From Silene conica (Eukaryota > Streptophyta > Magnoliopsida > Caryophyllales > Caryophyllaceae), in NCBI GenBank assembly GCA_029255685.2, contig CM055318.2, forward strand, positions 34,460,001 to 34,524,000: a stretch of DNA of 64,000 nt. Reading direction: 5' to 3'. The notes beneath the pieces are model-generated. The model searched no databases. It saw only the letters and a list, made by a program, of their open reading frames with translations, and was not told the origin of the DNA. A program made the position numbers and the translations under genes. Shown here piece after piece: positions 1 through 10,172 of this stretch. The stretch's first letter is position 1. The number at the start of each line of letters is the position of its first letter.

Positions 1-683
1 CAATCTGGTGGCTGGATGATTGGCGCTGAGATCAAAGCTTCCTTCAACCTGTTAAAAGCTGAAAGGCACTCATCAGTAAAATCAAAGATGGCATCTTTAA
101 GAAGCAATTGTGTAAGTGGTTTAGCAATTTTAGAGAAGTCCTTAATGAAACGCCTGTAGAAACCTGCGTGTCCTAAGAAACTTCTCACCCCCTTAACATT
201 AACAGGAGGGGGTAATTGCTCAATCACCTGCACCTTTGCTTTATCTACATGTATACCTTTATCTGAAATTAGATGCCCTAACACTACCCCTTCAGTAACC
301 ATAAAATGACACTTTTCCCAATTTAAGACAAGGTTTACATCAATACATCGCTGCAAGACTTTATCAAGATTAGCTAAGCATTGATCAAAAGCATTACCGT
401 AAACAGAGAAATCATCCATAAATACCTCCTTAATGTTTTCTATAAAGTCAGAAAAGATACCCATCATACACCTTTGAAAGGTAGCAGGAGCATTGCATAA
501 CCCAAAAGGCATCCTGCGATAAGCAAAAACACCCTGTGGACATGTAAAAGTATTCTTACTCTGATCATCAGGATGGATGAAAATCTGGAAAAAACCTGAA
601 TAACCATCTAGAAAACAGAAGAATTTATTAGAAGCCAGTCTTTCAGTCATTTGGTCAACAAAAGGAAGGGGGAAATGGTCTTT
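1..683 (-). pseudogene. Element A reverse transcriptase core and start of RNase H (partial)
   Basis: Reading the minus strand on from the stop at 684-686 gives an open reverse transcriptase core in the same frame. Visible motifs are KDHFPLPFVDQM, FCFLDGYSGF, TFTCPQGVFAYRRMPFGLCN and the catalytic FMDDFSVYG (about 400-440), then VLNWEKCHF and the connection segment GHAGFYRRFIKDFSKIA (about 120-170), after which RNase H would follow beyond the left edge. FMDD in place of YxDD is usual for Athila-type enzymes. The TAG stands where relatives have an arginine after LNAAT, so it is a nonsense mutation and not the natural end of the protein. Confidence 0.85.
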
Positions 684-2594
684 CTAGGTGGCGGCATTTA
701 ACTGTCTATAATCAATGCACATCCGCCACCCAGTTACAACTCTAGTTGGTATTAACTCATTTTTATCATTCTTAACTACTGTGGTTCCTCCTTTCTTAGG
801 AACCACCTGAACTGGGCTAACCCACTTAGAGTTGCCAACTGAATAGATAATACCTGCATCAAGAAGTTTCATTACCTCAGCCATAACCACATCCTGCATC
901 TTAGGATTCAACTTACGCTGTCCCTGTCTATAAGGCTTATGCCCTTCCTCTAACTCTATTCTGTGCATACAAACATCAGGGCTTATGCCCTTAATATCAT
1001 CCAAAGAATAACCTAGAGCTTTTCTATTCTTTTTAAGAACAGTCATTAAGGCAGAAAGTTGGTCAGGACTAAGTTTAGAGCTAACAATCGCAGGGTACTG
1101 TTCAGTATCATCTAAGAAAACATACTTAAGATTAGGAGGAAGTGGCTTACGCTCTGGTACCTTTAACTCAACTGCCTGAACAAAATCAGTATTAATAGAA
1201 TAACACATGTTTACCAGACTTGCATTAGCTAGGCTTATGAGCTTCTCATTCTCTTCTTCAGTGAGCTCATATTCCTCTTCCTCTTCTTCTATCATTTCCA
1301 GCTCTTCAGCATCTTCAGCTGGATTACCTGCACACTTATCCAAAACTGTCAGATCATCTAAGGGATCCTTGGTCAAGGATTCCCTCCAATTAAGGATAAC
1401 ATTCCTGTCTATAATATCAATGGAACAACAAGTATCGTCAGTAGGAATAGTTGCCTTATGGGCAAGACTAAACTCGATAGTGTCATCCCCAATCTCTAAA
1501 GTAATGGTCCTGCGTTTGACATCTATCACAGCCCCAGCTGTGTGTAAAAATGGTCTACCTAAAATAATAGGTATTTGACTATCCTCAGCAATGTCTAAAA
1601 CAACGAAATCCACAGGAATAAAGAACTTTCCCACTCTTACTGGGACATCCTCCAAGACCTCTAATGGTCTTTGGGTTGATCTATCAGCCATCTGTAGGGT
1701 AATATTGGTGACTTTAAGTCTACCTAAACCAAGTCTTTCGCATACAGAATAGGGTATAACACTGACACTAGCCCCTAGATCACAAAGGGCTTTCCCTATA
1801 ACATGATTACCTATGGTACAAGGGATGGAAAAACTACCTGGGTCTTTTAACTTGGGGGCTATATTATTTTGTGAAAGAACATAACATTCTTCCACAAAAG
1901 CAATAGCACCGTCGTCCTGAAAATTCCTCTTACGACTCAAAATATCTTTCATGAATTTTGCATAAGAAGGTACCTGGGTAATTAAATCAGTGAAAGGGAT
2001 GGTTACCTCGAGATTCTTCACCATCTCAAAAAACATACCAAATTTCCGATCCTCTTTTGAGTTTTTCAGTCTTTCGGGATAAGGAACGGTGACTTTAGCC
2101 ATAGGATCAGCAACCTTTGGCTTTTTCAGCTGTAAAATTTCGGTGAGACCTTGAATGAAGGAGGAATCCAGCGATTCCGGAGTCAAAACAGCACTCTGCT
2201 CAGGAACGTCGGTCGGCCGACCAAAAGAAGCGGTCGGTCGACCAGAATCTGCAACATCCGAAGTTTTCTTTTCTCCAGAATCTGATCTCTCGTCAGGAAC
2301 CGAGGTCGGTCGACCTACTGTAGCGGTCGGTCGACCTCCTGATCTGTTGACGGGATCAGATTCCTTGTTTTGAACCTCGACAGAATCTTCTTTTTGGGTT
2401 GATTTTTCACAAACACGGCCACTCCTAAGATTTATGGCGTTTAACGTCTCCATGGGTCCCTCACAACTAGCTGGAGAGCTGGTTATTCGGTTGGCTATGT
2501 TTATCAAGTGTTCTTCAAAAACTTTTGAGGAGGCAAATTGAGCCTTACTCATCTCCATAACCTTCCTTGTTAAAACATCAACAAGAGCTCTCAA
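684..2594 (-). pseudogene. Element A gag C-terminus, GRPT linker, protease and RT N-terminus
   Basis: This is a 636-codon open frame, the second part of the gag-pol polyprotein. It begins with the C-terminal gag segment; LRSG falls near residue 55. A serine- and proline-rich linker with four GRPT motifs follows (about residues 86-131). The retropepsin-like domain comes next, with LCDLGASVSVIP near 270 and ILGRPFLHTAGAVIDV near 345, then an acidic linker (EEEEEE near 440) and the RT N-terminus ending in YRQLNAAT. It is one frame off the upstream gag frame, so the polyprotein is broken near 2630. Unlike E and F it has no CCHC zinc knuckle before LRSG. The first codon is a TTG at the frame edge, not a real start. 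Confidence 0.88.
2211..2336 (-). repeat. Paired palindromes in the element A gag-PR linker (two pairs)
   Basis: The two pairs are GGTCGGCCGACC 2211-2222 with GGTCGGTCGACC 2232-2243, and GGTCGGTCGACC 2304-2315 with 2325-2336. The start-to-start offset is 21 bp in both. On the coding strand each unit reads GRPT. The cassette lies directly after LRSG, as in E and F. Confidence 0.9.
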
Positions 2595-3388
2595 GTTCTC
2601 AATCTCACCCGTGTTGTCAACCGGTTCACACTTTCAAGCTTCAGCTGGGTTGCCTCAAGCTTTTCAAAACGGGCTTCAACTGTTGTCTCAAGAGCCATCA
2701 CTCTATTCATCTCCATATTCAGCCTCCTTGAATTCCCACGTGAACTCTTAAAGGCAGCCCTATGCACCGCCATGTCTTCAATAGTCTCCCAACCCTTCAT
2801 ATGGTCGGTGTTATTCTGAAATCTTCCATTGGCGGCCGCATCAAGAATCATCTTATAATCATCGTAAAGGGCGTTGTAAAATCGGTTACACAGGTCCCAT
2901 TGTTGAAAGTTATGGTGAGGGATAGAACGGACTAAATTCTTGAACTGATCCCATGCTTCACAAAATCCTTCATCAGGTCCCTGTTGAAAGTTACGGATTT
3001 GGCTTCTCAAGTCTTCGGCTTTTGCAAGAGGGAAGTATTTCTTGTAAAAAGCAAATGCCAAGGAAGTCCAATCCGTAACCTTCTCAGCTGTCCTATCAAG
3101 GTAGCGGTACCAATCTCGCGCGGCATCTTTTAATGAGAACAGGAACATCGTTGCCAGCACCTCGTCTCTAGTCACCCCGTCAGGTAGGGGTATGGCACAA
3201 CAATAATCCGTGAAGGTTGTAACATGCTTCATTGGATCTTCGTCGGGTAGACCAGAAAATTGACTCCGTTCCACCAAAAAAATATAATTTGGGTGGAGTA
3301 CAAAGGAGCCAGTGGTGGGGGTAGGCAAGGCGAATCCCTTCGGTAAATCTTGAGCCTTTGGCTGTAGGTGGTCATAAATAGAATCCAT
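2591..3388 (-). CDS. Element A gag (retrotransposon gag domain), truncated by frameshift
   Basis: The frame has 265 codons starting at ATG 3388, about 80 nt after the leader hairpin. It holds the Retrotrans_gag domain of plant Ty3/gypsy elements: FVLHPNYIFLVERSQFSG, then DPMKHVTTFTDYCCAIPLPD, the conserved KDAARDWYRYLD, FYKKYFPLAKAEDLRSQI and FYNALYDDYKMILDAAANG. The capsid domain is complete. The last ~12 residues (RLTTRVRLRT) are out of frame compared with relatives, and the real continuation lies in the overlapping frame to the left. The product would form the virus-like particle in the cytoplasm. No zinc knuckle is found in either frame at the junction. Confidence 0.85.
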   Translation of the reverse strand: MDSIYDHLQPKAQDLPKGFALPTPTTGSFVLHPNYIFLVERSQFSGLPDEDPMKHVTTFTDYCCAIPLPDGVTRDEVLATMFLFSLKDAARDWYRYLDRTAEKVTDWTSLAFAFYKKYFPLAKAEDLRSQIRNFQQGPDEGFCEAWDQFKNLVRSIPHHNFQQWDLCNRFYNALYDDYKMILDAAANGRFQNNTDHMKGWETIEDMAVHRAAFKSSRGNSRRLNMEMNRVMALETTVEARFEKLEATQLKLESVNRLTTRVRLRT

Positions 3389-3466
3389 ATCTAAACAAGA
3401 GAGTACTCAAGCCTTCCTCTCAGAAACCTGTCTTCTAAACAAAACTAGAAGAAAAGGTAAGAAACG

Positions 3467-3494
3467 GTCTTAAGGAACCTAAGTTCCTTAAGAC
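3467..3494 (-). promoter_or_regulatory. Leader stem-loop of element A
   Basis: Arms 3467-3478 and 3483-3494 are a perfect 12-bp inverted repeat (GTCTTAAGGAAC) around a 4-nt loop, lying between PBS and gag ATG. The same hairpin, with base-pair-preserving changes, occurs at this position in E (19825-19852) and F (36995-37022). A role in RNA packaging, dimerisation or translation is inference. Confidence 0.7.
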
Positions 3495-3536
3495 AAGAAA
3501 AATAAACTAAAAATTAACAAACAAAATTATACCGCC

Positions 3537-3554
3537 TCCCCGGCAACGGCGCCA
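3537..3554 (-). other. Primer-binding site, tRNA-Asp (element A)
   Basis: On the minus strand this reads TGGCGCCGTTGCCGGGGA, complementary to the 3' end of plant tRNA-Asp, the primer used by Athila-type elements. It is separated from the LTR end by AATTT, as in E and F. Confidence 0.92.
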
Positions 3555-3559
3555 AAATT

Positions 3560-4826
3560 TGACACCCGTCGTTGAGGGGTGCCAAAGATAAGATTTATAA
3601 AACCTCAGCTTAAACTTAGATAGGATAAGTCAAGGGTCGAATCACAAGGAGACAAGGTTAATTATGTTTGTGAATTTAAAGTCTATTACAAGTAACCAAA
3701 AAGGGGGGTTGATTTGAGATTTAAACTAATAACTAAAAGGACAAAATAAACAAGAGAAATAAAACAAAGTAAAAAGGAGATTAGGAACTTTGGTTCCCCA
3801 TGGTTAAAACCAGTCAATGAAAGGTAAAATAACCAAATAACACAATCCCAAGGAACAAAGAATAAACCTTTAGGTCAATATTCTACCCAATCCTTACGGT
3901 CTTAGGGTTCCTAGAAAAGCACTAAACTTTCGTTCATATGGCAATCCCAAAGTTGTTGTTAAACTAATCCTAATAATCTTTCAATCTTAAGGATTAGTTT
4001 ACCAACAACAATGGGGGATTGGTAATTCAATCATTAAACTATCAAAATCAAATTTTTACCATGGTTCCCCTAATTCCTAATCACAAGAATTAGCTATGCA
4101 TACTTTTAATTATGAAACTAACAATAACTAAGAACATCAAAGGAATTAACATAATTAAAGATGACAATAAAAGGGAAAACATGAATTAAGAAACAACAAT
4201 AAGATGAATAACAAGATTAAATTAAAAGGAAAGATTGATTATAGCAAACTTACAACTTAATTGGAAATAAAATCTCTTTCTAACTATGGAGTTTTCTCTA
4301 ATTGGGGCTGCTTTACTAACATAGATTGCTTTCTAAATAAAATTCCGTGACCTAATTGAAGAGTCTAGGTCTCCTTAAATAAGAATAATTACAAGATTAG
4401 GAAAGTATAAACACGAAACAAAAGTCCTCGGGTCAGTTTCTGGTCGGTCGACCTCTGATGCGGGTCGGTCGACCGCTTCAAGTGTTGTTGGGCTTTTATG
4501 CGAAATTGGCTTTGGTCAGAAATTGGGCTTCGGTCGGTCGACCTATGATGCGGGTCGGTCGACCGCTTCTTGTCCGTTCCAGCTTTAATCAGGCCCAATA
4601 ACAACACTCGGACATGCAATCCGGATCCTTGCTCCGTATTAGTACTCAAAACAGCTTCCGAAAGGCAAATAAGGTTCACTTTTGCTCACTTTCGCGTATT
4701 CCTATATATAAAACATAGAAATGCCAAAGTAAACCGTTTCGGGAGAAATAGCAACTAAAAGTCACGAAAATGTAAGAAAATACGTGCCAAAAGAATAAAT
4801 AAAATGCATAAAATAGGCACGTATCA
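3560..4826 (-). repeat. 5' LTR of element A (1267 bp)
   Basis: On the minus strand it starts TGATACGTGCC (at 4826) and ends GGGTGTCA (at 3560), five bases from the PBS. Near its start it has an 8-bp inverted repeat, 4781-4788 against 4816-4823 (TACGTGCC/GGCACGTA). Two palindrome pairs lie 262-384 nt from its start. The partner LTR is outside the window, so the age cannot be estimated. Confidence 0.88.
4442..4564 (-). repeat. Paired palindromes in U3 of the element A LTR (two pairs)
   Basis: GGTCGGTCGACC occurs at 4442-4453 and 4463-4474, and again at 4532-4543 and 4553-4564. Both pairs have a 21-bp offset. The two pairs are themselves a diverged ~90-bp duplication. The position, about 260-385 nt into the LTR, matches the cassettes of E and F. 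Confidence 0.92.
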
Positions 4827-5652
4827 ATTATATCGGACCGTGATCCCTGATTCTACTCGAGGTTTTGGAAAGCTCTCCAGGAGGCTATGGGTAGCCGGTT
4901 GTTGATGATTACTGCATTTCATGCTGCTACTGATGGTCAGTCCGAGAGGACCATTCAGACCTTAGAGGATCTTCTCCGGGCATGTGCTTTAGACTTTGAG
5001 TAGTCTTGGTAGAAGAGTGCGCCGTTGGTTGAGTTCTCTTACAACAACAGTTATCATTCGTCGATCAGGATGGCTCCCTATGAGGCTCTTTATGGGAGAA
5101 AGTGTCGTAGTCCGATTTGCTGGGATCAGTTAAGTGATGTTCATGACCTAGGACCCGATCAGTTAGCTGAGACTGTTAACCATGCTCAGTTGATTCGTGG
5201 TAGGATGAAGGCCGCTCAGGACCGGCAAAAATCTTATGCAGATATCCGTCGTCGACCGCTGGAGTTTCAGGTTGGCGATCATGTTTTTGTTAAGGTTTCG
5301 CCGACCCCTAAGTACATTGGCCCATATGAGATCGTTAAGATGATTGGTGTCGTGGCCTATAGATTGGCCTTGCCTCCTAGTTTGGGCAAGGTTCATAGTG
5401 TCTTTCACGTCTCACAGCTCCGGAAATATGTCAGTGATCAGAGCCATGTTCTTCATTAAGAGATTGCTAACTTGGAGCCTAGTCTTGCCTTTGAAGAGCG
5501 TCCTCTGAAGATTCTTGACCGCCAAGATAGGAAGCTGCGAAGCAAGGTGGTGCCTCTCGTGAAGATCCTATGGAAGTGCGGTGATGTCGAGGAACATACA
5601 TGGGAGACTGAGGCTTCGATGCGTGCCACGTATCCAAACCTATTCGATTGAG
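4827..5652 (+). pseudogene. Element B integrase C-terminus and chromodomain (Tekay-type chromovirus)
   Basis: One frame runs from the A insertion point to TGA at 5650-5652 with in-frame stops at about 4848, 4998-5000, 5007-5009 and 5457-5459. The readable core shows SRFWKALQEAMGSRL, TAFHAATDGQSERTIQTLED, VEFSYNNSYHSSIRMAPYEA and LYGRKCRSPICWDQ (integrase catalytic end and linker), then FVKVSPTP..IGPYEIV and LPPSLGKVHSVFHVSQLRKY. A chromodomain-like tail ends in VEEHTWETEASMRATYPNLFD. The chromodomain would steer integration to marked heterochromatin. Two of the stops are TAG where relatives have tryptophan. The N-terminal part of pol is lost to the left because element A is inserted here. Confidence 0.88.
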
Positions 5653-5704
5653 GTAGACTTCCTTAGTTTCTCCGTAGATTTCTTTTAGACTGCTTTCGTT
5701 TAAG

Positions 5705-5739
5705 TTTCGAGGGCGAAATTTTTTGAAAGATGGGGTGAT
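5705..5739 (+). other. Pre-PPT hairpin and polypurine tract of element B
   Basis: TTTCG (5705-5709) and CGAAA (5714-5718) form a small hairpin followed by the purine-rich GAAAGATGGGGTGA just before the LTR. The same hairpin-then-PPT order is seen in element J. The PPT primes plus-strand DNA synthesis. Confidence 0.6.
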
Positions 5740-7310
5740 TGTAACATCCCGAATTTTCGAAAACATATTTTAATAATTTAAATTGATTTCAGAAAATTAT
5801 ATTTTATTTTAATAAATTTATTTTAATGAAAATAGCTCAAGTTCCGTCTTAAGGAATTTAATCCTTCAAATGTTGAAGTTCACTTGGCATATTCGTCTCA
5901 CAAGAAAAACCCGACTTAATTCCTGGCTCAACTTAAAACCCGTCTTCCTAAGTTGTAATAAAAAGAAAGAAGGAATGGAAACTTCCCATAACCTTCCTCA
6001 CAATTCTTCCTTGTTCCTCAAGCATAACAAAATCAGTTTCCCCATTTCCTAAACTTCCTAAACTTCAAGCTCACTAAAATCGTCTTTGTGAACTCGTTTC
6101 AACTCCAACCGAGGTAAGGTATTCGCCATTGCACTCCTTGCACCCGCCCCCCGTCATTTCCATCTCTTTAATTCTGAAAATCATGCAAAAGTTGATGTAC
6201 GGGCTCTTTTCCCCCAAATTTCGAAATGATGATAATAATCCGTGTTTTTTTGTTTTAGGTGGTGATTTAGAGGATCCGGACATCCTCTATTACATTGTGA
6301 AGGAGGAATCGGAGGAGTAGCGCGCTTATTAAGGTGACCTTGATGAGGAGACTCGACTTTTGTCTTAAATTAACTTGACATGAGTTTTTGTGGATGTTTA
6401 TGGTGACTTGATGATGTTTATAACATGAATTTGTTATGGTAGTTGTTATGTTGAAATTCACATCTTAATTAGAAGGAATATGTATAATTTGAAATTGGGT
6501 TTATGTTTGATGAGATTGTGTTGTGTTGCTCTTTAATTGTGGAATTATTGAAGTAAGAATGATGGTTATTGCTTGTTTATGTTTACATTGCATTTTCAGA
6601 AGTTATATGGGTGTAAATGTTAAGATTATGTAGGTTGTTCATGAATATTGAGTATCCGTCACAATTTCTGAGTTGTGTTTCTTTGGGTGTCTTAATGCTT
6701 GTGTAAATTCATGAGTATGTGCTTGTAATCAAGTGAATGTGCTTAGTAATTGATATGTGAGAATCACACTTGGGATTGTTGGGAATTATGTGCTGCTAGT
6801 GTAGTATGATCGTGCTCAAAATCGTTGCTTAGAAGTGCTAGACGAAGTATAGAAAGAATTGTCAAATTGCAGGAAGTCATGCAGGAAACTAGGGGTGCGT
6901 GGGCTTGCGCAGGCTGCGCCCGTGCCTTGCGGAGGCTGAAATCGTGGCCGCTATAGGTGCTGTTTGTTATTTGTTCTCGGGCTATTTTGGGTAATTGTTA
7001 CCAATTGGTTTTAGCAGGTTTCAAGTGATGTTCTATGATATGAATACTTAGTTTAAAATGTATATTTTGGCTAGGTGAGATTTAGCAAAGTGATAAGCTA
7101 CTTGTCTTAAGTTGATTAATTCTCAAAGTACTTGATTGTATGGTTGTCGGATTAAGTTAATTAACTTGTAGCATTTGTTAGGCTTATTAGATATGAGTCT
7201 TAAGTGGTTAATGAACTTAATTTAAATGGGTTAATGTCCATATGCTTGTGTTTTATAATGGGTCATAAGGTAGGCTAGTAAATTAAGTTGAGATTCAAGG
7301 TATTAAACGT
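5740..7310 (+). repeat. 3' LTR of element B (right end uncertain)
   Basis: It starts TGTAACATCCCGAATTTTCG directly after the PPT, as in Tekay/Del elements and in solo LTR G. It contains a short inverted repeat TAGAGGAT/ATCCTCTA around 6267-6288 and a GC-rich partly palindromic stretch near 6895-6945 (GCGCAGGCTGCGCC). That stretch is about 1155 bp into the LTR, close to the offset of the palindrome blocks in G. The end is not defined: copia sequence of element C begins around 7310 without a recognisable LTR terminus, so the LTR is probably truncated. Confidence 0.7.
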
Positions 7311-7320
7311 AGTGCATCGA

Positions 7321-7790
7321 ATGAACAATCATCTTACTTGTGGCATCAAAGGCTAGGTCACATATCCAAAGAATGATTAACGAGGTTGGTAAAAGATCAT
7401 TAGATTTTAGTGATTTAGATGTGTGTGTAAACTACATTAAAGGTAAGCAGACTAAAGATAAAGTAAAGAAACCAGCTACAAGAAGCTCTCAGCTTTTAGA
7501 GATTATACACGCAAATATATGTGGACCTTTTGACATTCCATCATGGATTGGTGAAAAATATTTTCTCACTTTTATAGATGATATCTCGCGGTATGGTTTC
7601 ACTTATTTGTTGCATGAAAAGACTCATTTTGTGGATGTCTGTGAGATATTCATAAATGAGGTGGAACGACAACTAGAAAAGAAAGTTAAAATTGTGAGGT
7701 CTAATAGAGGTGGTGAATTTTATGGAAGGTTTACTGAAAATGGACAATGTCCTGGTCCATTTGCAAAGCTACTTAAAAGTAGGAGTATTT
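7321..7790 (+). pseudogene. Element C copia GAG-pre-integrase and integrase N-part
   Basis: SYLWHQRLGHISK (HxxxH zinc-binding start of the pre-integrase domain) is followed by TAA, then SLDFSDLDVCVNYIKGKQT, STQLLEIIH-like text, NICGPFDIP, FLTFIDDISRYGFTYLLH and VRSNRGGEFYGRF. The catalytic positions are altered: IHAN stands where copia integrases have HTD, and SNRGGE where they have SDRGGE, so the enzyme would be dead. The frame is cut at 7790 by the insertion of element D and resumes at 24654. C is 5' truncated: no gag, protease or 5' LTR precedes this point. Confidence 0.85.
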
Positions 7791-8859
7791 TGTGGGGAAT
7801 AAGCATGTATTCACCCTAAAATTGCAGGATTATAATGAAAATTACAATTGTGATTATAGTCATAAGATAAATAAAACATGAAGAGAGTACAACCTTTAGT
7901 CCTTGTGCGAAAGGCCTAAGAACAGGAATTAACAAAAATTCCCTCCTATAACTTGCACCCAAGACTTAGATTGAGACGTTGCCGCGTGTGCTAGAAATCC
8001 TCTCCAACTGCCTTGCAATATAGGGAGAGCCTTTTGAGTTTAGATGTGAGATCTGGGTTATAGGAGAAGAATGCTCTCAAACCCTAATTTTTCTTGAGAT
8101 TTGTTTTACAGTGCAACAACAGTAACCTAACATAAGGAGAAGTCTTCTCCTTATGTAGTATACTCGGCCGAAATTTTCGAGTAGGGTAAGAGTGGGCTTT
8201 CCACTCTTACCTTATTCTAATTCGTGATTCGACCCATTTAGCTATAAGTTATTCGCGGGATTTTAATTATAAATCGCACACTTGTTATCAGATATTAATG
8301 CAGTCGATGTATTAATAATGGTCTGATAAAATACGATATTGTATAATTACCCAAATTAATATAACTGTTTATATTAATACGCAAATACAATATTTAATTA
8401 AATATAACCGTTTATATTTAATTTACGAATTAATCATGTAATCCGTATTAGCTAAAATTATTTAATCTGTATTAAATAATAATCTCAACATCTTATTGAC
8501 TAATTTATTAGTCAATACCTCTGACTAACTGTTTAGTCATATCCGGCATAAATGTGACTGTATTTTCATACCTTCACATCTCTCAAACGTGTCCTATAGG
8601 TGTGACGTATAGGGACCAGTTGATCACCGCCATCCGTATGACAATAACGTCAAACTTATCTAGCAAGCCAACCGTTATTGATAAACGTGGATCAACTGGT
8701 AATAATACTGAAGTATGCCCTTGTGATCCTTAAAGAGATTTAATAAGTCATTGTACTTAATTGTCAAGGACACCCGCCCCAACAATCTCCCACTTGTCCG
8801 TACAAGGGTATGTGCAATGACGTTATCACACTACATGTGGAGGACATAAGGCTCCAACA
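7791..8859 (-). repeat. 3' LTR of element D (1069 bp)
   Basis: It matches 23579-24648 over its whole length. Near 8131-8210 it has three consecutive hairpins. Close to its U3 end (8777-8806) it contains a second copy of the PPT-LTR junction found at 8854-8881, offset by 75 bp. Confidence 0.95.
8131..8210 (-). other. Three tandem perfect hairpins in the element D LTR
   Basis: The arms are CATAAGGAGAAG 8131-8142 with 8144-8155 (12 bp), TACTCG 8161-8166 with 8178-8183 (6 bp) and GTAAGAGTGG 8186-8195 with 8201-8210 (10 bp). Hairpin centres are 29 and 26 bp apart. The same structure is in the other LTR at about 23919-23999. They may act in the transcript or in the DNA. Confidence 0.8.
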
Positions 8860-9608
8860 AACTCCCACTTGTCCGTACAAGTGTAGGTGTGATAACCGAT
8901 TCTCATATCCTTTTAAAATTTCTCCCACTCAATGTAAGACAATTTGCAAATCCGCATTCGCAAAGGTCGTATCTCACAAGGGATCTGTATCAAGAGTGGT
9001 TTCCCCGACTAGAGAGTAACTTAACTGATAAAACGAATCTGTATTCGAGCATGGCCATGCATTTCAGTTACTACTCCTCGAGTGGCCCTGAGAAATGATA
9101 AAATCCTGATATCGCGCAGCATGAAATAACCCAGAAAAAATCCTCTTGGCCCCTGTTACGATGACTGTGGGAAAGAAACCAAAGTTACCCAAAATCTGCC
9201 TTAATCTCAAGAGATAGTTGAAAGTCAAAAGACTCGACTCTAAGGAACACTATGGAGGTCCTATCCACGACCTGGCACCCAATGTTATAAAATATTTAGG
9301 ACTCCATAACGTTGTCACGGGGTGTCCTACGAGATATCCGTATAACTCGCCTTTGTGATTGGTCAGTCATCCGCTTGACTTATGGCTCGTTGAACCCACC
9401 ATCAACCAACGTCACAAAATGATTACCTGAGTTATCAGCTCAAGTGGGTAATCAAGGACTAAAACGATGTAATGTTATTCAGTTCACTTTGTGGTGTTCA
9501 AAATTGGCGTACAATTCCACATGAAAAACAAAACATTATATATCATAACGATGAGGTTGAATAGAGTACACGAGAAAATGAATTATTACATGAATTCATA
9601 AAAGAGTA
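8860..9608 (-). other. Element D 3' untranslated region with polypurine tract
   Basis: This is non-coding sequence between the RNase H stop and the 3' LTR. On the minus strand it ends ACAAGTGGGAGTT just before TGTTGGAGCC, the usual copia PPT-LTR junction. I see no other feature; short frames here have no family resemblance. Confidence 0.75.
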
Positions 9609-10172
9609 CTACAACTTAGGAACACATCTAATTCCCATGGAATGAATGTGCCCTTCATGCTTATCACGTGGTAATGCTTTAGTGAGAGGATCAGCTATGT
9701 TGTCATCCGTAGTGATCTTATCAATGAAAATCTCCTTTTGCTCCACGTAATCTCTGATTAGATGAGCTTTCCGTTGTACATGTCTAGCCTTGTTGCTAGA
9801 CTTATGCTCCTTAGCTTGGAAGATGACACCTTTATTATCACAATAAAAGGTGATTGGGTCATTCGAACTAGGCACTACTGATAGTCCTTGTAAGAATTGA
9901 CGCATCCATATTGCTTCCTTAGCTGCTTCTGAGGCGGCATAGTACTCGGACTCAGTCGTAGAATCTACTGTAACACTCTGTTTAGAACTTTTCCAGCTGA
10001 CAGCAGCGCCATTAAGAGTAAAAACGAATCCAGACTGAGATTTCGAGTCATCTCGATCCGTTTGGAAGCTAGCATCTGCGTAACCCGTGGCGCAGAGCGT
10101 TGAGTCGCCTCCATAAGTCAATCCCCAATCTTTAGTCCTCCGTAGGTACTTAAGAATGTTTTTCACGGCCAT
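9609..10172 (-). CDS. Element D RNase H (separated by one nonsense codon)
   Basis: These 187 codons continue the pol frame after an in-frame TAG at 10173-10175, where relatives have the tryptophan of the GEQHW motif. Visible are AVKNILKYLRRTKDWGLTY, GYADASFQTDRDD, SGFVFTLNGAAVSWKSSKQ, TTESEYYAASEAAKEAIWM, FYCDNKGV and HIRDYV-like DYVEQKEIFIDKITT, ending ADPLTKALP. The Asp-Glu-Asp catalytic residues of copia RNase H are present. It would degrade the RNA strand during reverse transcription in the particle. The methionine shown as start follows the stop by chance. Confidence 0.9.
   Translation of the reverse strand: MAVKNILKYLRRTKDWGLTYGGDSTLCATGYADASFQTDRDDSKSQSGFVFTLNGAAVSWKSSKQSVTVDSTTESEYYAASEAAKEAIWMRQFLQGLSVVPSSNDPITFYCDNKGVIFQAKEHKSSNKARHVQRKAHLIRDYVEQKEIFIDKITTDDNIADPLTKALPRDKHEGHIHSMGIRCVPKL

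Larger units (their letters stand above)
1..4826 (-). mobile_element. Element A: Athila-like Ty3/gypsy retrotransposon, left part outside window
   Basis: The order on the minus strand is LTR (4826-3560), tRNA-Asp PBS, leader hairpin, gag, protease and reverse transcriptase, running off the window at position 1. The tRNA-Asp PBS, the LRSG motif, the LCDLGAS protease motif and the FMDD reverse transcriptase motif are those of the Athila/Tat branch of Ty3/gypsy. It sits inside the integrase of element B, so the base pairs after 4826 (ATTAT) should be one copy of its target-site duplication; the other copy is outside the window. Coding is damaged by a frameshift near 2630 and a TAG stop at 684-686. 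Confidence 0.9.

Noticed and set aside
3537-3554. tRNA gene fragments (also at 19895, 23561, 31674, 36941, 62519)
   Set aside because: Only the 12-18 nt primer-binding sites are present, next to LTR ends; no tRNA genes.
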